DNA of 64,000 bases from the NCBI GenBank assembly GCA_020055645.1, contig CM034549.1, positions 25,627,930-25,691,929 on the forward strand, in the 5' to 3' direction. A program made the position numbers and the translations under genes. The notes below the pieces were generated by a model. That model saw nothing but the letters and a program-made list of their open reading frames with translations, did no database searches and was not told the origin of the DNA. Of the stretch, positions 1 through 11,645 are shown piece by piece; within the stretch, counting starts at the first letter, position 1; each line of letters begins with the position of its first letter. The DNA is from Tomocerus qinae (Eukaryota; Arthropoda; Collembola; Entomobryomorpha; Tomoceridae).

Positions 1-828
1 TATGACTATTAACAAGAATTTCAATTGTATTTTAATGATTGTTGTGATAAGTATATAATACTCCGAATCCTCGGTACTGTAATTCCTTACTCAGTGATTC
101 AGATAAAGGGAAATTGAGATAACGAAGCTTTGTAGTTCAATAAAGTATTAGTGACATGACATAATTTCAAAACCATGTTCTTATCAGTTCCTATTAAGCA
201 GAGTAGACAATAGATACTATGAATTATGACTCTCCGCTTACGTACAAACTAAACTTGCGTATACCAAAGTCAACAGAACAATTACATCAGTGGATTTATT
301 TTAGTATTGTCAGGATAGGAATGCAGTCACAGTCACATGTGTTTATATGGAAGATCGGATGTCAGTGTAATCACTTTGACTTACTTATCACTCAGGAAAG
401 CACTTTTTTGCTTATGTGTAGCATAAAATGATTAATTCACAATCTGTGAGGTTTGCTCTATTCTCGAATGAATATTCATGACTAAGCTCATGTGTTTTGT
501 CACCAATCAATTATTCCTATTCGGTTGAAGCGTTAGTAATTCAGCGTGGATTTAGATTCATTAGAGTGCATAATGTAAATTTATTTATTACTCTGTACTA
601 GACTTGTGGTCGTGAAGTACAATTTGTGTTCTGTCTAATCGATCGATGCATGTGCATCTAATTAGCAACCAAATGTGGTAAATAAGTAGGACCTAATACT
701 TCCACGAACTGTAACCTACAAGTTATCTAAGACTGAAGGTCTTAATTGATATACTAATTGTTGGTGAATATATCGTTGCTGCGTCGAATAATATTTCTAA
801 ATGCAAGCCAAAAAACCTTCTTAAAATA
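1..828. other. Intergenic, no gene recognised
   Basis: AT-rich sequence without an ORF that shows domain character or supported splice sites. The longest open stretch (219-431) looks like chance. It may contain the promoter of the chitin-binding gene that starts at 829, but no clear core promoter element was recognised. Confidence 0.6.
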
Positions 829-1660
829 ATGCATACCATTCTAAACACTTGTCTTCTCTTTTTGTTCTTACGGGACGCTATAGGTAACGAATGTACTAAC
901 GTAAGTTTCATACTTACTTTAAACCTAAACTATATACTATACAATTAAACTAAGTATTTATTATTCATGACATTTTCAACACTAGTATTACAATTTATAC
1001 ATCAAAATCATCAACCTAATTGTTTTAATGTGATTCTAATTCTAGATGAGATTTCTGGAAAATAGGTTTATTTGTCCTAGTGGTGAGCAGAAATACTTTC
1101 CAGTAAAAGGCAGCTGTACATTCTTCATCAAATGCATTCCACATAATAACCAAGATGAAATTGAAAATGATTTACCTCTGCCATTTATGAAATGTCTAAC
1201 GGGAAGGATATTTGATGGGACGAAATGTGTTCAAGTAAACGATTCCACTGATTTCTATAATTGCCCACAACGCCGTTGTTTCCCTCAAGGTGCACACATA
1301 CACTAACCATTGTATTTTGAATATAATTAATTAATTCAGTAGCATTCTTGACATTTCCTTTTCTAAGTTTAAACTAATGTGCCTCTTAGTACTTATAAAA
1401 TTAATAACATTCGAATTATGAATTTTTGAACAGACTCCAAACAAACGGATTGGCTAGACAAGGAGCATGAATCTGTACAAGTGGAATCAATTCACCAAAG
1501 TCGTAAGCAAATAGTCCAAGTGTCATCATCAAGGGAATCTGACTATTTTTTCCAAGTTGACCAAAGTGGAGCTACAGCGAGTTCCAGTCTCATTTCCTTC
1601 AGTAAAATAGTTATCAGTGTATTTCTTGTAGATTTTATATTTGTAATATGCATTCTATAG
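829..1660 (+). CDS. Secreted single-domain chitin-binding (CBM14) protein with hydrophobic C-terminus
   Basis: Three exons (829-900, 1046-1289, 1434-1660) joined at GT-AG sites in matching phases give a protein of about 180 residues. Exon 1 is a signal peptide (MHTILNTCLLFLFLRDAIG). Exon 2 holds one peritrophin-A/CBM14-like unit: about six cysteines from FICPSG through SCTFFIKC, FMKCLTG, TKCVQV and NCPQ, with the usual 'G..FD...C' core. Exon 3 is a Ser/Gln-rich linker ending in a strongly hydrophobic stretch (ISVFLVDFIFVICIL), which could be a membrane helix or a GPI-attachment signal. CBM14 domains bind chitin in cuticle or gut lining. Most family members have several domains and no tail anchor, so a single anchored domain is less usual. 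The donor after exon 2 (AAG/GTGCAC) is weak but phase-consistent. Confidence 0.72.
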
Positions 1661-2630
1661 AACTTTTTGTATATTTTTATACTCTCTGTACAAAATAATG
1701 TAAACGTGGGAACAAAATATGTGCCTTTTATTTTTATAGTTTATGAAGTGTATGTAGGTTAAAATGGAAAACTGTCTTATCGTTGTTTACATGGTTTAAA
1801 ATAATATATATGTCGTGAGCTCACGTGAATGTACTTACAGAAATGACTTATGTCTACGTATTCTGTTTGGATGATTTGGCATGCAACATTGTCTGTTCTT
1901 TAGAGTAGTGTCAAAGTATACTTTATCATATTTTGTGCATTCTCTCATTTCGTGATTTATGCCTACCTTGAAAGAAGAATTTCATTACGAATATTACTCA
2001 CACTCTAATCTTTACTTTGTCTGTCCTCGCCATTATCGGTACATTTGCACTATATATTTTGGCAAAGTGCATTTAGTGTAGGTTGACTGTTTCATAACCC
2101 AATTCATTGTGTAGACGTAGACATAAGTTATAAAAGCCTAAAAGCTTTCTCTTTGTTTCTTTAGCTATTATAACACCGATTGGGATTTTGCATGCTTTCC
2201 TTTTCAAGAAAATTATGGCAATTTGCAGTTGGGACAATATTATAAGCAATACCATGAAATCATTGCACAATAGTACTTATACGACATCAGGCAAACGCCA
2301 CTGCACTATACAAAGCCATGAAATGTACACAAAGCTATTCTGCTTAGCCATATCATGGTTTCAGATCTATTCTCCTTACATTGCTTTATCCTACAACAAA
2401 TGGAAAATGCAGGAATTACACGATGAAAATTGCCATCGTGTGTAGGCGCATCTAAATTTGAGTTTCAAGTTTCGGAAAAGTAGAAATTATTAAACACTCC
2501 TGGTTATGGGTGTTGGCTATAGTAAGAACCCTAATTAAATTACCTATTCAACGGACGTAAGGAGTGTTTTAGTCACGTACTTCTAATTTTCATTTTTGAC
2601 TTTATGGAAAATTGAACTAGAAACTGAAAC
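1661..2630. other. Intergenic, no gene recognised
   Basis: No supported exon. Two overlapping ORFs near 2.1-2.4 kb on opposite strands lack domain character and splice context. The block separates the chitin-binding gene from the first channel gene. Confidence 0.6.
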
Positions 2631-5600
2631 ATGGAATACGGCAATAATGTAATTATCTCAGAACAAAATAGTGGTCAAAATATCCTCAATAAAAAGCAAT
2701 TCAAAAAGAAATTCAGACGAAAGTGGTTTAAAGGCCAAGATATAGCATGGTAAGTTATTTTAAATTTTGATGAGCCTAGAGTTTTAAGTACAAAATCTCA
2801 ATTAAAATGTTTACTAAGGTGGAATCCTCCTGTTCACTCTACTCCTGTGGGATTCTGTAAAGATACCTCAATTCAGGGATTGAAATTTATAGCGCAGAGA
2901 AATCGTCATATTACTGAAAGGTTAAAAAGTGTAAACCTTACAATTTAATTTCCTAATTTAGTTTATGAAATGATTTACAAGACAGAGCATTTACAAGAGC
3001 CAGAGCATTGGTCAACACTCTGGCTCTTGGAAATCACTTCATTTTTATTTACTTTTAAAGAATCTTTTGGATAATCGCATTTCTTCTGGGAGCTGGAGGT
3101 GCTTATTATCTGATTGATGGTATTTGGACACGTTATAATGAAAATCCTGTGATAGTTACGTTTATGCCTACAGAACAGAATATAGACACAATAGCATTTC
3201 CAGGTATGGACCAAATTATATTTTCAGTACTGAAAGAGATATTATTAATGATTTTGAATGATTCAACTGACAACTGCGTTTATTGCGTTATTATTGCGCT
3301 AACAATTTGCAACATGAATAAATTCCCGAGGAGTGGTATTGAAAAGCTTATTCGGTAAGAGTGTTCCTAAACAATTGTATTCATTGTCTACTTACACTTT
3401 TTACAAAACAGTTCTATTTAAAAATTCAGCGAAGCAGACATGGAAGACAATCAAGATGCGACAAAGAACTTACAGTTCGCAGATTCCATTTGCAACATTC
3501 AGAGAAGCTTTTCTAAGATTTTTAATTATTCTGCATCGAGAGGATCCATTCACAATGAAAATAATACTATCAGCGGCGGTGACAGATATGCTCTTATTAA
3601 CTTCATGTTCAATGTAGCAACACAATTGTTAAATTGTATATTAAACAATATGATACAAATATTGATCTTGGTTTTTATGTTTTAGCATACTCTCCCTTGC
3701 GATCAGTTAATCCGTATTTGTATCTTGGGAAATAGAATACGAAATTGCTCAGACATTTTTAAAACCGTTTCAACAAATTATGGAAGATAAGACTATACTT
3801 TAAAATTGAATATTCATAGATAAATATTTCACAATAACCTTATCTTTTGTTTATGCTTTACGTGTTGCAGCTTCAACTCGCTCCCGAATCCCCTGAAATT
3901 TAGAAAGTAAGAAATATTTTTGTTTGCACTCTACACTGACCACCAATTCGCAACATTTTTTCCATATCTATGCTAATTGTAGTTAGCAGTTATTTTTTTA
4001 TCTCAATTATTATTGGTAAACTAATAAAATGCACATTTTTACATGGATGTTGTAATGTAGGAGTAGAAATACTGCTGAATGGTCCACAGAGGAAATACAA
4101 GAATGGGGGAAATTGAATTTTTTGGAGAAATGGGTAATTTTGGATGATGCTCTGAAATTCCCGTGGAGGCAAAGGAGGGCAGGATTGTCTAATGGCCTGT
4201 CACTATTAATTGATCCAAATATACATGAATATTTCTGCCCAATATCAGACTCGGAAGGAATGCGGTTCTCGATGCACAGTCCTTTAGAAACAGCACATAT
4301 CCAAGATTTTGGGTCTGCATTGGGATTGAATAGAGAAATATTCATTGAAATTCAACCAGATGTTACTCTGGCCGACCCTGAAATTGACGACTTTCCGCCT
4401 GTGAGAATTTTATTAGCTCTTAAGGGTTGATTATCTGTGATTGCTATATTATAGTTGAGAAAGTGCATGACTTATTTTTATGATGTTTGGCAGCTATATT
4501 ATCAAAGATTTGGTATATTGAGTTAAATTTTTTATTATGAAATTCAGCATTAAATTATGAAATTCACTTACAGGAAAAAAGGCTTTGTGTCTTTGGATAT
4601 GAACGGAAGCTGGAATCTTTTGCTCCATTTACAATCAACAATTGCTTTGATGAGGTTAACTGAAATGGGCCAATTATACTAACCTTTTTATGTTCCTAGC
4701 GGTTAGCAGTTTAGTAACGGAGATGTAATTGTCCAGATAAACATTGAAATCTTTTTTTTCTGATTTTCAGTGTATAGCAAAAATAATGGCAACCAACTGC
4801 GACTGTATTATGATATACATGCCACGTAAGCCCTTGACTGTCTTAAAATTAAGCTATATAATAGTTCAATGGGATTTATACGTATACGGTATATCGTTGT
4901 ATAGTAATAAATATTCCTAGATATTTATATTTTGGCTGAATGGAAAAATGAGATAAATTCAGGTACATAATTTGTGTAGCAATCAGCAACGTCCAGAAAA
5001 TATGTACTGAAGATGATGTAGAGTGTGTGAAAAATACCAGCAGTAAGTCATACATTAGTTGTTTTCAAGTTATCATGTTGATAGACAGCAATATTGCTGT
5101 TAATGACAGCTTTCAATTGCATGCTGTTTCTTAAAAATGAGTCAGTCACACATTCTGCTACTTTTAGTGCAAGTAATGGAAAATATTTGGAAAAGCTGCG
5201 CACTTTGCGAAGGTCTTTGTGAGGACGTAAAATACAACTATGATATGTCATGGGCGGTTTTACAAAGCTCTTCCGATTTATGGAAAAGCACAGAAAACGG
5301 AACAATTCCTGAATGGTCAGTACTTATAAGTCGGAGTTATTGGATAACAATAATAACAAAAGCATTATATATTGTATTCATACATTGATTAACTGTTTTT
5401 ATGTACAGGGCAAATAATAATTTGTCTGTAGTACACTTTTTCTATGGAGCGGATGCAACTGTGCCCAAACTTCGGAAGAAATTATATGGCACAACTGACC
5501 TAATAGGTAAATAAATAAAGGAATTACAATTTCAAATATTGTTTTACAGTGAAAGATATTAAGGGGTTTGTTATATTTTTAATAGCGAATACCGGAGGAG

Positions 5601-5860
5601 TTCTGGGACTTTGTCTTGGAATTAGTGGTCTAAGTGTTATTGAAGCTATATATTACTTTACCGTAAGGGTCATTTGGCAAAGAGTACGAAGGATGACATT
5701 GGGATACAGAGTGGCTAACATTTTTTGGATTACGTACCAAAAACACAAAATAAAACAGACTGGAAACAAACATCAATTTACTCACGAACCCAATAAAATG
5801 AAGGACAAAATAAGTTACATTGATTTAGAGACATTGGACATGAACCTCCGACTACGATGA
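2631..5860 (+). CDS. DEG/ENaC (pickpocket-type) sodium channel subunit, copy A
   Basis: Fourteen exons: 2631-2749, 2819-2920, 3061-3203, 3297-3354, 3430-3613, 3686-3786, 3862-3906, 4061-4400, 4574-4654, 4771-4825, 4980-5042, 5168-5315, 5409-5506, 5586-5860; 603 residues in one frame. Family features seen: cytosolic N-terminus with FCKDTSIQGLKF just before TM1 (exon 3); TICNMNKFP after TM1; a cysteine-rich extracellular loop (GRCCSFN, EYFCPISDSEG, ANITERYN-free, NNCFDEC, NCDC); and TM2 in the last exon with GLCLGISGLSVIE, which carries the G-x-S selectivity filter. It should act as a trimeric, amiloride-type cation channel subunit. The His of the usual His-Gly gating motif is Gln here. Copy B, 0.9 kb downstream, has the same exon pattern, with many exon lengths identical. 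Two introns depart from GT-AG (listed separately). A poly(A) signal AATAAA lies near 5998. Confidence 0.85.
3204..3296 (+). other. Atypical intron: GT donor, no AG acceptor, open in frame
   Basis: Paralogue B has an ordinary intron at this point (7273-7368), and the flanking residues match (A[LV]TIC[NS]MNKFP). In copy A the matching acceptor position reads ...TTATTG/CG, so precise removal would need a GT-TG intron. No usable AG lies close enough in the right phase. The 93 bases have no stop and are a multiple of three, so retention would add 31 residues just after TM1. Which form is used cannot be told from DNA. Confidence 0.6.
3787..3861 (+). other. AT-AC intron (U2-like) in channel copy A
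   Basis: The donor reads GGAAG/ATAAGA and the acceptor TGCTTTAC/GTG; length 75 bases. Splicing exactly here gives TNYGRCCSFN, aligning with TDYGRCCSFN in copy B, where the same intron is GT-AG (7940-8065). The exon upstream is 101 bases in both copies. The donor ATAAG- resembles the U2-type consensus apart from its first base and lacks the U12 ATATCC form. No TTCCTTAAC-like branch site was seen. The nearby AG at 3869-3870 would put a stop in frame. Confidence 0.75.
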
Positions 5861-6789
5861 TCCTTGTAAATTCTTCCAACATTTTCCTAGAAATTAAATG
5901 TACAATCCAAGGTTAGGTAAAAACATTTAGTGTATGTACGCTGATTTTTTTTTTGCTGTATTGGTGCTATCAGTTATAGGAGTCGGAGATTTAGACCAAT
6001 AAAACAATTTGTTTTCAAACTCTGTGTTGATTTTTATCATTGCACTTCACCAGCATTTAAATCTTCACACACCATAATTATCAACACGGTAGATACCAAT
6101 TTGTAGTGGAAAAAGTTAGACACGTTATCTTTAATATATTACGCAAAACTAGAGGATCACCCATTTACATTTAGATTTCTATCGCATAATTATTATAGAC
6201 AACAACCTACACCAATTCATGAAAAATTATACATAGCATTTATTTTTGCAATATCACATGCAGTATTGCGTGTTTTTGAATCTTGGAACACAAAAAGATT
6301 GAATTTAAAGATAATTGCAAACTTGCAGCTGTATTCAAATACCGATCTTATATTATGCACTAATCCTCGCTAAAAAAGAGAACTGTCTGGTTTCAGCCAG
6401 CTTTAGGTTACAATTATAAAGGGCCCAGTTGGCAAATAAGTACATATAATTATCTGTAAAATTTGAACCATGCATATTAAGCACCTATTTAGCAGTGTTA
6501 TATTATAACAAAATACACGTAGTGGGTAACCGTGAGATTGGGTTGGTAAACGAATGCCCATTTAAGTTACTGATATAATAATAATATTGTAACTTTTTAT
6601 TTATCTGCTACATTACTAGTTGCTAAAAAGTTTCACCTAGTAAGTGTAATGAAAATTTGTGGGAATTGCTGAATAAGTTTTCTCTTTGATTTTTAAAACA
6701 TTTAGTGATTCCAGAAAGATAACTTCCACATAGTGCAATTTTACAGTGCAAAATTACCTGACGAAATTAAATAGATCTACTATAGAGTA
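5861..6789. other. Intergenic spacer between tandem channel genes
   Basis: Contains the 3' end of copy A with AATAAA at about 5998-6003, and presumably the promoter of copy B. No further exon was recognised. Confidence 0.6.
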
Positions 6790-9685
6790 ATGATCGTACA
6801 TGACTACAATGAATATCCAAAACAATTCACAACGAATTACATTGGAACTTCCCCACATACCAGACTGAGGTCATGTAATACACAATTAACTAGATCTGCA
6901 GGAGTTACTAAAAGCAAAAATAAGCGAAAAAAATTTAAAATACGAAAAATATGGTGGTGGAATCCCCATTTGCATTCGTTTTTTGGGGACTTCTGCAACA
7001 ATACGAGTATAGGAGGACTAAAATTCTTGGCAAAAAGAAAAGTGCACATTTCTGAAAGGTTAACACTCTCTTCCACAAGTTCTACATAGTACAAGGACAA
7101 AATAAGAATTTAATTTTGTACCTTTCTAGATTATTTTGGTTGATTTCCTTTCTAACTGGAGTTGCTGCTGCAATCTATTTAATCATTGGTATTTATGACC
7201 GATACAATGCCAACCCAGTAGTTGTGGCGTTTTCACCCAAAGAGAGAAGCCAAAATGAATTGCCTTTCCCAGGTTAATAATCATCTTTTGGAACTTGCAT
7301 TTTTATTGCTGCTCCATTCGCCCTTCCTTGACATTAATATTTACATTTTCCATTTTTATGATTTCCAGCCGTGACGATTTGTAGCATGAACAAGTTTCCA
7401 AAGTCTGCATATAAAAAGTTGGAAAGGTAAACACTCGAAATTTTAACTTTAATTTTAATAGAAACTGATTGAAAAAATTATTAAAATATTCTTTATCTCT
7501 GTCGTATGTTTTAAACATGCATTCATTACAGAGAGGCCAGAATGAGCGTAGGAACTGAACAAAACAAAACTTATGATGGCTCTATTGAGGAAAAGCTATT
7601 ATTTACTAAAGCACTTTGCGAAGTTCAGGAAAGCTTCGCAAAAACTTTCAATTATTCACATACCAGGGGGCAGTTTTCGATGACTGTTAATGGAACAATT
7701 GACGGACAAGACAAGAGGAGCAGTTTAATTAGATTTATGTACAAAGTAAGATAAATCTTCATAATCATGCTGTTAGTATTAAGATTTTATCATACAAAGC
7801 AGAGAGATATTAATACTAGCAAAATACTTTGTTTGAAGCATACGTTACAATGTGACAAACTTCTCAGACTTTGTTCATGGGGGTCCAAAATTTTCAATTG
7901 TTCTTTTCTCTTCAAAAGAATTGCCACAGATTATGGCAGGTAAATATCATCTTACCCATCAGGTTATAAAAGCTGATAATAATAAAAATCGTGTTTTTAA
8001 TCCTAATAGACATAAAATAGAATAATAGACATAAAATAGAATAATGTTTTTATACTTATTGCTAGGTGCTGTTCCTTCAACATGCTTCCAACAGAGCTAC
8101 TGTATCTTAGTTCACGGAAACAGTAAGTCAAACTTTGATCATACTTTAAATGCGAAAAAGATTTGTGTATATAGTGACTTCTAAAGTTTTGAGACAGTCC
8201 TAGTTGGACAGAAGAAGAAGTAAATGAATGGAGGCAGTGGAAATATTCTGAGAATTGGGCACTTCTTGAAGATCACATTAAATTCCCACGCAGACAACTC
8301 AAGGCAGGTTCTTCGTATGGATTGACAATATTGTTGGATGCCAACACAGAGCAATACTTTTGTCCCATAAGCGATTCAGAAGGGTTTCGGTTTGTAGTAC
8401 ACAGCCCACTTGAAAGACCTCAGGTTTCTAAATTTGGTTCTGCTGTAGGCATTGGGAAGGAAGTCTCTGTGAGGGTCATACCTGGAGTGATATTGGCCGA
8501 TCCAGCAATTAAAGAGTTTGAAAAGGTAGGTAGCAAATAATATTTCCGTAATTTTCACCTGTATGTATAGAAAATGTAATGCCTCCGCCTTAGCACAAGA
8601 GGAAATGCGTTTTGGGAACCGAAGTGAAATTGGCAATGTTCCGACCATACACAAAGAATAATTGCCTTGATGAGGTTGGTGTTGTTTTCATCTTAAAAAC
8701 TCAATAGAAACCGATAAATTATGATTTTATTATTTTTCCGTGCATTTACATAATAAAATCAGTGACTTTTTATTTTTAAAATTTTTAGTGTATCGCCGAT
8801 ATTATTGCTGATAACTGCAGCTGTATCCCCTACTCAAGTGCATGTAAGTGTTTTATAGTTATCGATAGAGAAATAATTGCATTAATTCCACCAATTTTTC
8901 GTTTTTTAGCTCTAAAAAGGGTGAAAATGTGTATTGGGAAATACGACAATCTATGCATCAGTAACGTTTCGTGTAAGTATATAGAGTATATACAGTTTGC
9001 TATGAATTCCTATTTGCTAATGCTTTAAAATGTTCTGGAATCTCAAATGTGGAATACAGATAATTTGTACGCACTTGACCAAATACAAGTATTTTGTGGG
9101 CACTGCATATCCCTTTGTGAAAATATCTACTATGAGTATCATCTCTCGGAAGCTGCTTTGCAAGATTCAGCTACTTTGTGGAAGAGCCCCCAACCGGATA
9201 TCAAAGAGCCAGAATGGTCTGTAAACTTTTAAACGTAATTGCCAAAACATATTCATTTAGCGTGGGTTAATATTTAAATTTTAGGGCTGGCCACAATATG
9301 TCCATCGTACACGTTTACTTTAATTCTGTCACCACAATTCCAAGGCTGCGTACACGGCTATTAGGCTTTACTGATCTCATTGGTGAGTACAGTTATAATT
9401 TTACTTGCTGTCATTAACATAATAATTATTCGGATGATAAAAGTGGCTTGTGATTTGTTTACAGCTAATGCTGGAGGAGTTCTAGGACTTTGCTTAGGTG
9501 TTAGCATTATTAGTGTAGTGGAAACTGTTTACTTCTTCACTTGGAGAATTCTTTGGATAAAAATAAGAAGAAAAACAATGGGATACAGAGTTGCTAATTT
9601 GTTTTGGTTAGCTTTTCAGAAACACAAACTTAAGGCTAACGAAAAGAAAGATAGCTATAAACGTGCCACCCTTATAGAAATTTAA
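6790..9685 (+). CDS. DEG/ENaC (pickpocket-type) sodium channel subunit, copy B
   Basis: Thirteen exons: 6790-7058, 7130-7272, 7369-7426, 7532-7745, 7839-7939, 8066-8122, 8198-8525, 8594-8674, 8789-8843, 8910-8972, 9060-9216, 9285-9382, 9465-9685; 614 residues, all GT-AG and phase-consistent. The N-terminus is basic, followed by DFCNNTSIGGLKF and TM1 (LISFLTGVAAAIYLIIG). The extracellular part has the family cysteines (CDKLLRLCSWG, NCSFLF, GRCCSFN, RKCVLG, NNCLDEC, DNCSC), and TM2 reads GLCLGVSIISVVE with G-V-S as the selectivity filter. The His-Gly gating motif reads Gly-Gly. The first exon spans the position of an intron present in copy A (2750-2818), so one copy gained or lost an intron. 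The ATG at 6790 is the first in frame and leaves a longer N-tail than in copy A. AATAAA lies at 9814-9819. Confidence 0.87.
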
Positions 9686-9968
9686 TTTATTTGCGTTACA
9701 TTACATTATTGGCTACAAAGACCATTTCCAAGTTTTGCCATTGCAATGCAATTAATAATGGATATTTTTTATTGTTTCAATTAATTAATTTCATATGACA
9801 AACTATATTCCTTAATAAATTGCGTATCAGTATATATCTGTGCACCTGGATTGTCAAATGAAAAATTTTCAATATTCGTATCATATATTGTTTATTTTCA
9901 ATTTCTCATTTTTTATGTTAGCTAAAATATACATATGAGTAGTAATCGAAGATTATCGCAAAAAGCAA

Positions 9969-11645
9969 TTATTGAACTTTCCTTTTCCTGAAGTAAGCTT
10001 TCTTGAAGAAGTCAACAAATAAATAAAAATATGTCGCATACATTGTTAAGGCCAAGTAGATATTTTTCTCCCGTCTATCGCAACGCTGACCGGAATCTGA
10101 GAAAAATTGAAACAAAACAATAAGTACCTATTATCTATGTGAATATTCTCTTTTTATCTTCATGAAAAAAGGAAAAGACTTAAAATATTCTAGATAATTA
10201 AAACACGCGCGATCATTTGCGAAATAATTACATTTCATAATTCTGTACTGGGAATGTGGGAATAATTAAAAAATGTATGGTCATTGTCATTAGTTAACCA
10301 GATATTATGTATTAAACTTACAAATCGCTCTCAGTGAATGTATGTTAACGTAGGTTCCCATAATCATTTGACAAATCTGGAGCATTGTGACACACATAGC
10401 CAATTTTCTCGGAAGTTTTACTCCTGCAGCCTGAAAAGATTCAATTTCAAGTTTAAATTAGTTGTAATTTTATATGACATCTTTTTTGTATCAAAGTATT
10501 ATGCGTTCCAATCTGAATTATAGTCAGCTTGTAAAAAGTATTTACCCTTAGTCCGTAGTAAGTGTACATTAAACTATGTACAAAGTAGTTCATCGCCATG
10601 AACCAACGGTGACCTGTAAATATCCATAAAAATGTATAGACTACAAAATCAACATTAAGCACCAATGCCCAATGCATTTTTATATTTGTTAGCATTGTTA
10701 ACAATTTGGCTTAATGGATTTTATTTTAATAATACTATTATTATGGAATAATTCTGTCAGTTAGTTTTACTAGATTAGTGCATCTGTCAAATAATTGCTT
10801 ACAGGGGTCGTGAGCATCATAGGAAAACCAAGTGTAAATCATAACCGATACATGGTGATATGGATGCAAAAATATTAAGGGTTGCTTCCGTAGAACAATG
10901 AAAACCGTATCTCCCAATTCCGCCACTTTAGAAAGAGTTCCCATCAAAGCCCAAAAAGCAAAAGTATAGGTCAGTCCATCCCTGAAAATAAATACATGAA
11001 AATGAGTTCACAACTTAGTTTTAGTTTTAAATAATGAATAAGTTCCTCCATTATAACGCGAACCCCTCTAAAATGAACAATCCAAAACCCCTGTAACATT
11101 TGTAATCACTATAATTTTCTTTCTGGAATAACATTGTTGGCTCTCTATCTCAATTAACTCTACAAGTCCCATGACCTTATATTATATATTATTTTAGTCA
11201 TGTGTATAGGTATTATGGATTATGTTCCGTACTAATACGTACAAATTATTATTTACTTTTTTGATTGAAAGTTTTTTGCAAGGTTTAAATGAAGATTATA
11301 AAACAAAATTGTTTACTGGTGGCAAATAGAATGATGAAGTCCATTGTTTTTCATGAGAGCGTTGAATGCTTCGGGTGCTGTCCTTGAAAAGGCTATGATT
11401 GAAAAAATTGCTAGAGCAATGTTCCAGGAGATCAGGGATTTCCTTATTTTAAATGCTTCTCGACTTTCCATCCACTTCCGGCCAATTAAAATAAACGCCA
11501 AATACACCACAGTGAAAACAAGACTCAGGGCCCAATTTTTGCTCATCCAGGTTCTCCAGAATGGAAAATCGAACTTTTCCCATTGATAAATGTTCATGTA
11601 ATCTGGATTGCTAACAAGTGGTGGAAATTCAGTTAAATTACTCAT
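9969..11645 (-). CDS. Elongase of very-long-chain fatty acids, ELOVL6-like
   Basis: Five exons on the minus strand: 11645-11317, 10981-10803, 10613-10546, 10430-10322, 10096-9969; 270 residues, the usual family length. The protein follows ELOVL6/3 from end to end: a WMSKNW...[10 protein letters not shown]-part, [17 protein letters not shown], the histidine box [34 protein letters not shown] and a lysine-rich C-tail (KKAYFRKRK) that may keep it in the ER. ELOVL enzymes perform the condensing step of fatty-acid elongation with malonyl-CoA in the ER membrane. The H-x-x-H-H box is intact, though its second residue is Pro where vertebrate ELOVL6 has Trp. Subfamily assignment is by eye. The gene converges with channel copy B: their 3' ends are under 300 bases apart. 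Confidence 0.88.

Noticed and set aside
2188-2445. 85-codon plus-strand ORF
   Set aside because: No domain, no splice context and an overlapping ORF on the other strand; probably chance.
3869-3870. AG at GTTGCAG as acceptor for the AT-AC intron
   Set aside because: Using it loses the conserved Cys-Cys-Ser and leads to a stop in the same exon, while AC at 3860-3861 restores exact alignment with the sister gene.
4010-4345. 111-codon minus-strand ORF
   Set aside because: Exact antisense of a channel coding exon (4061-4400).
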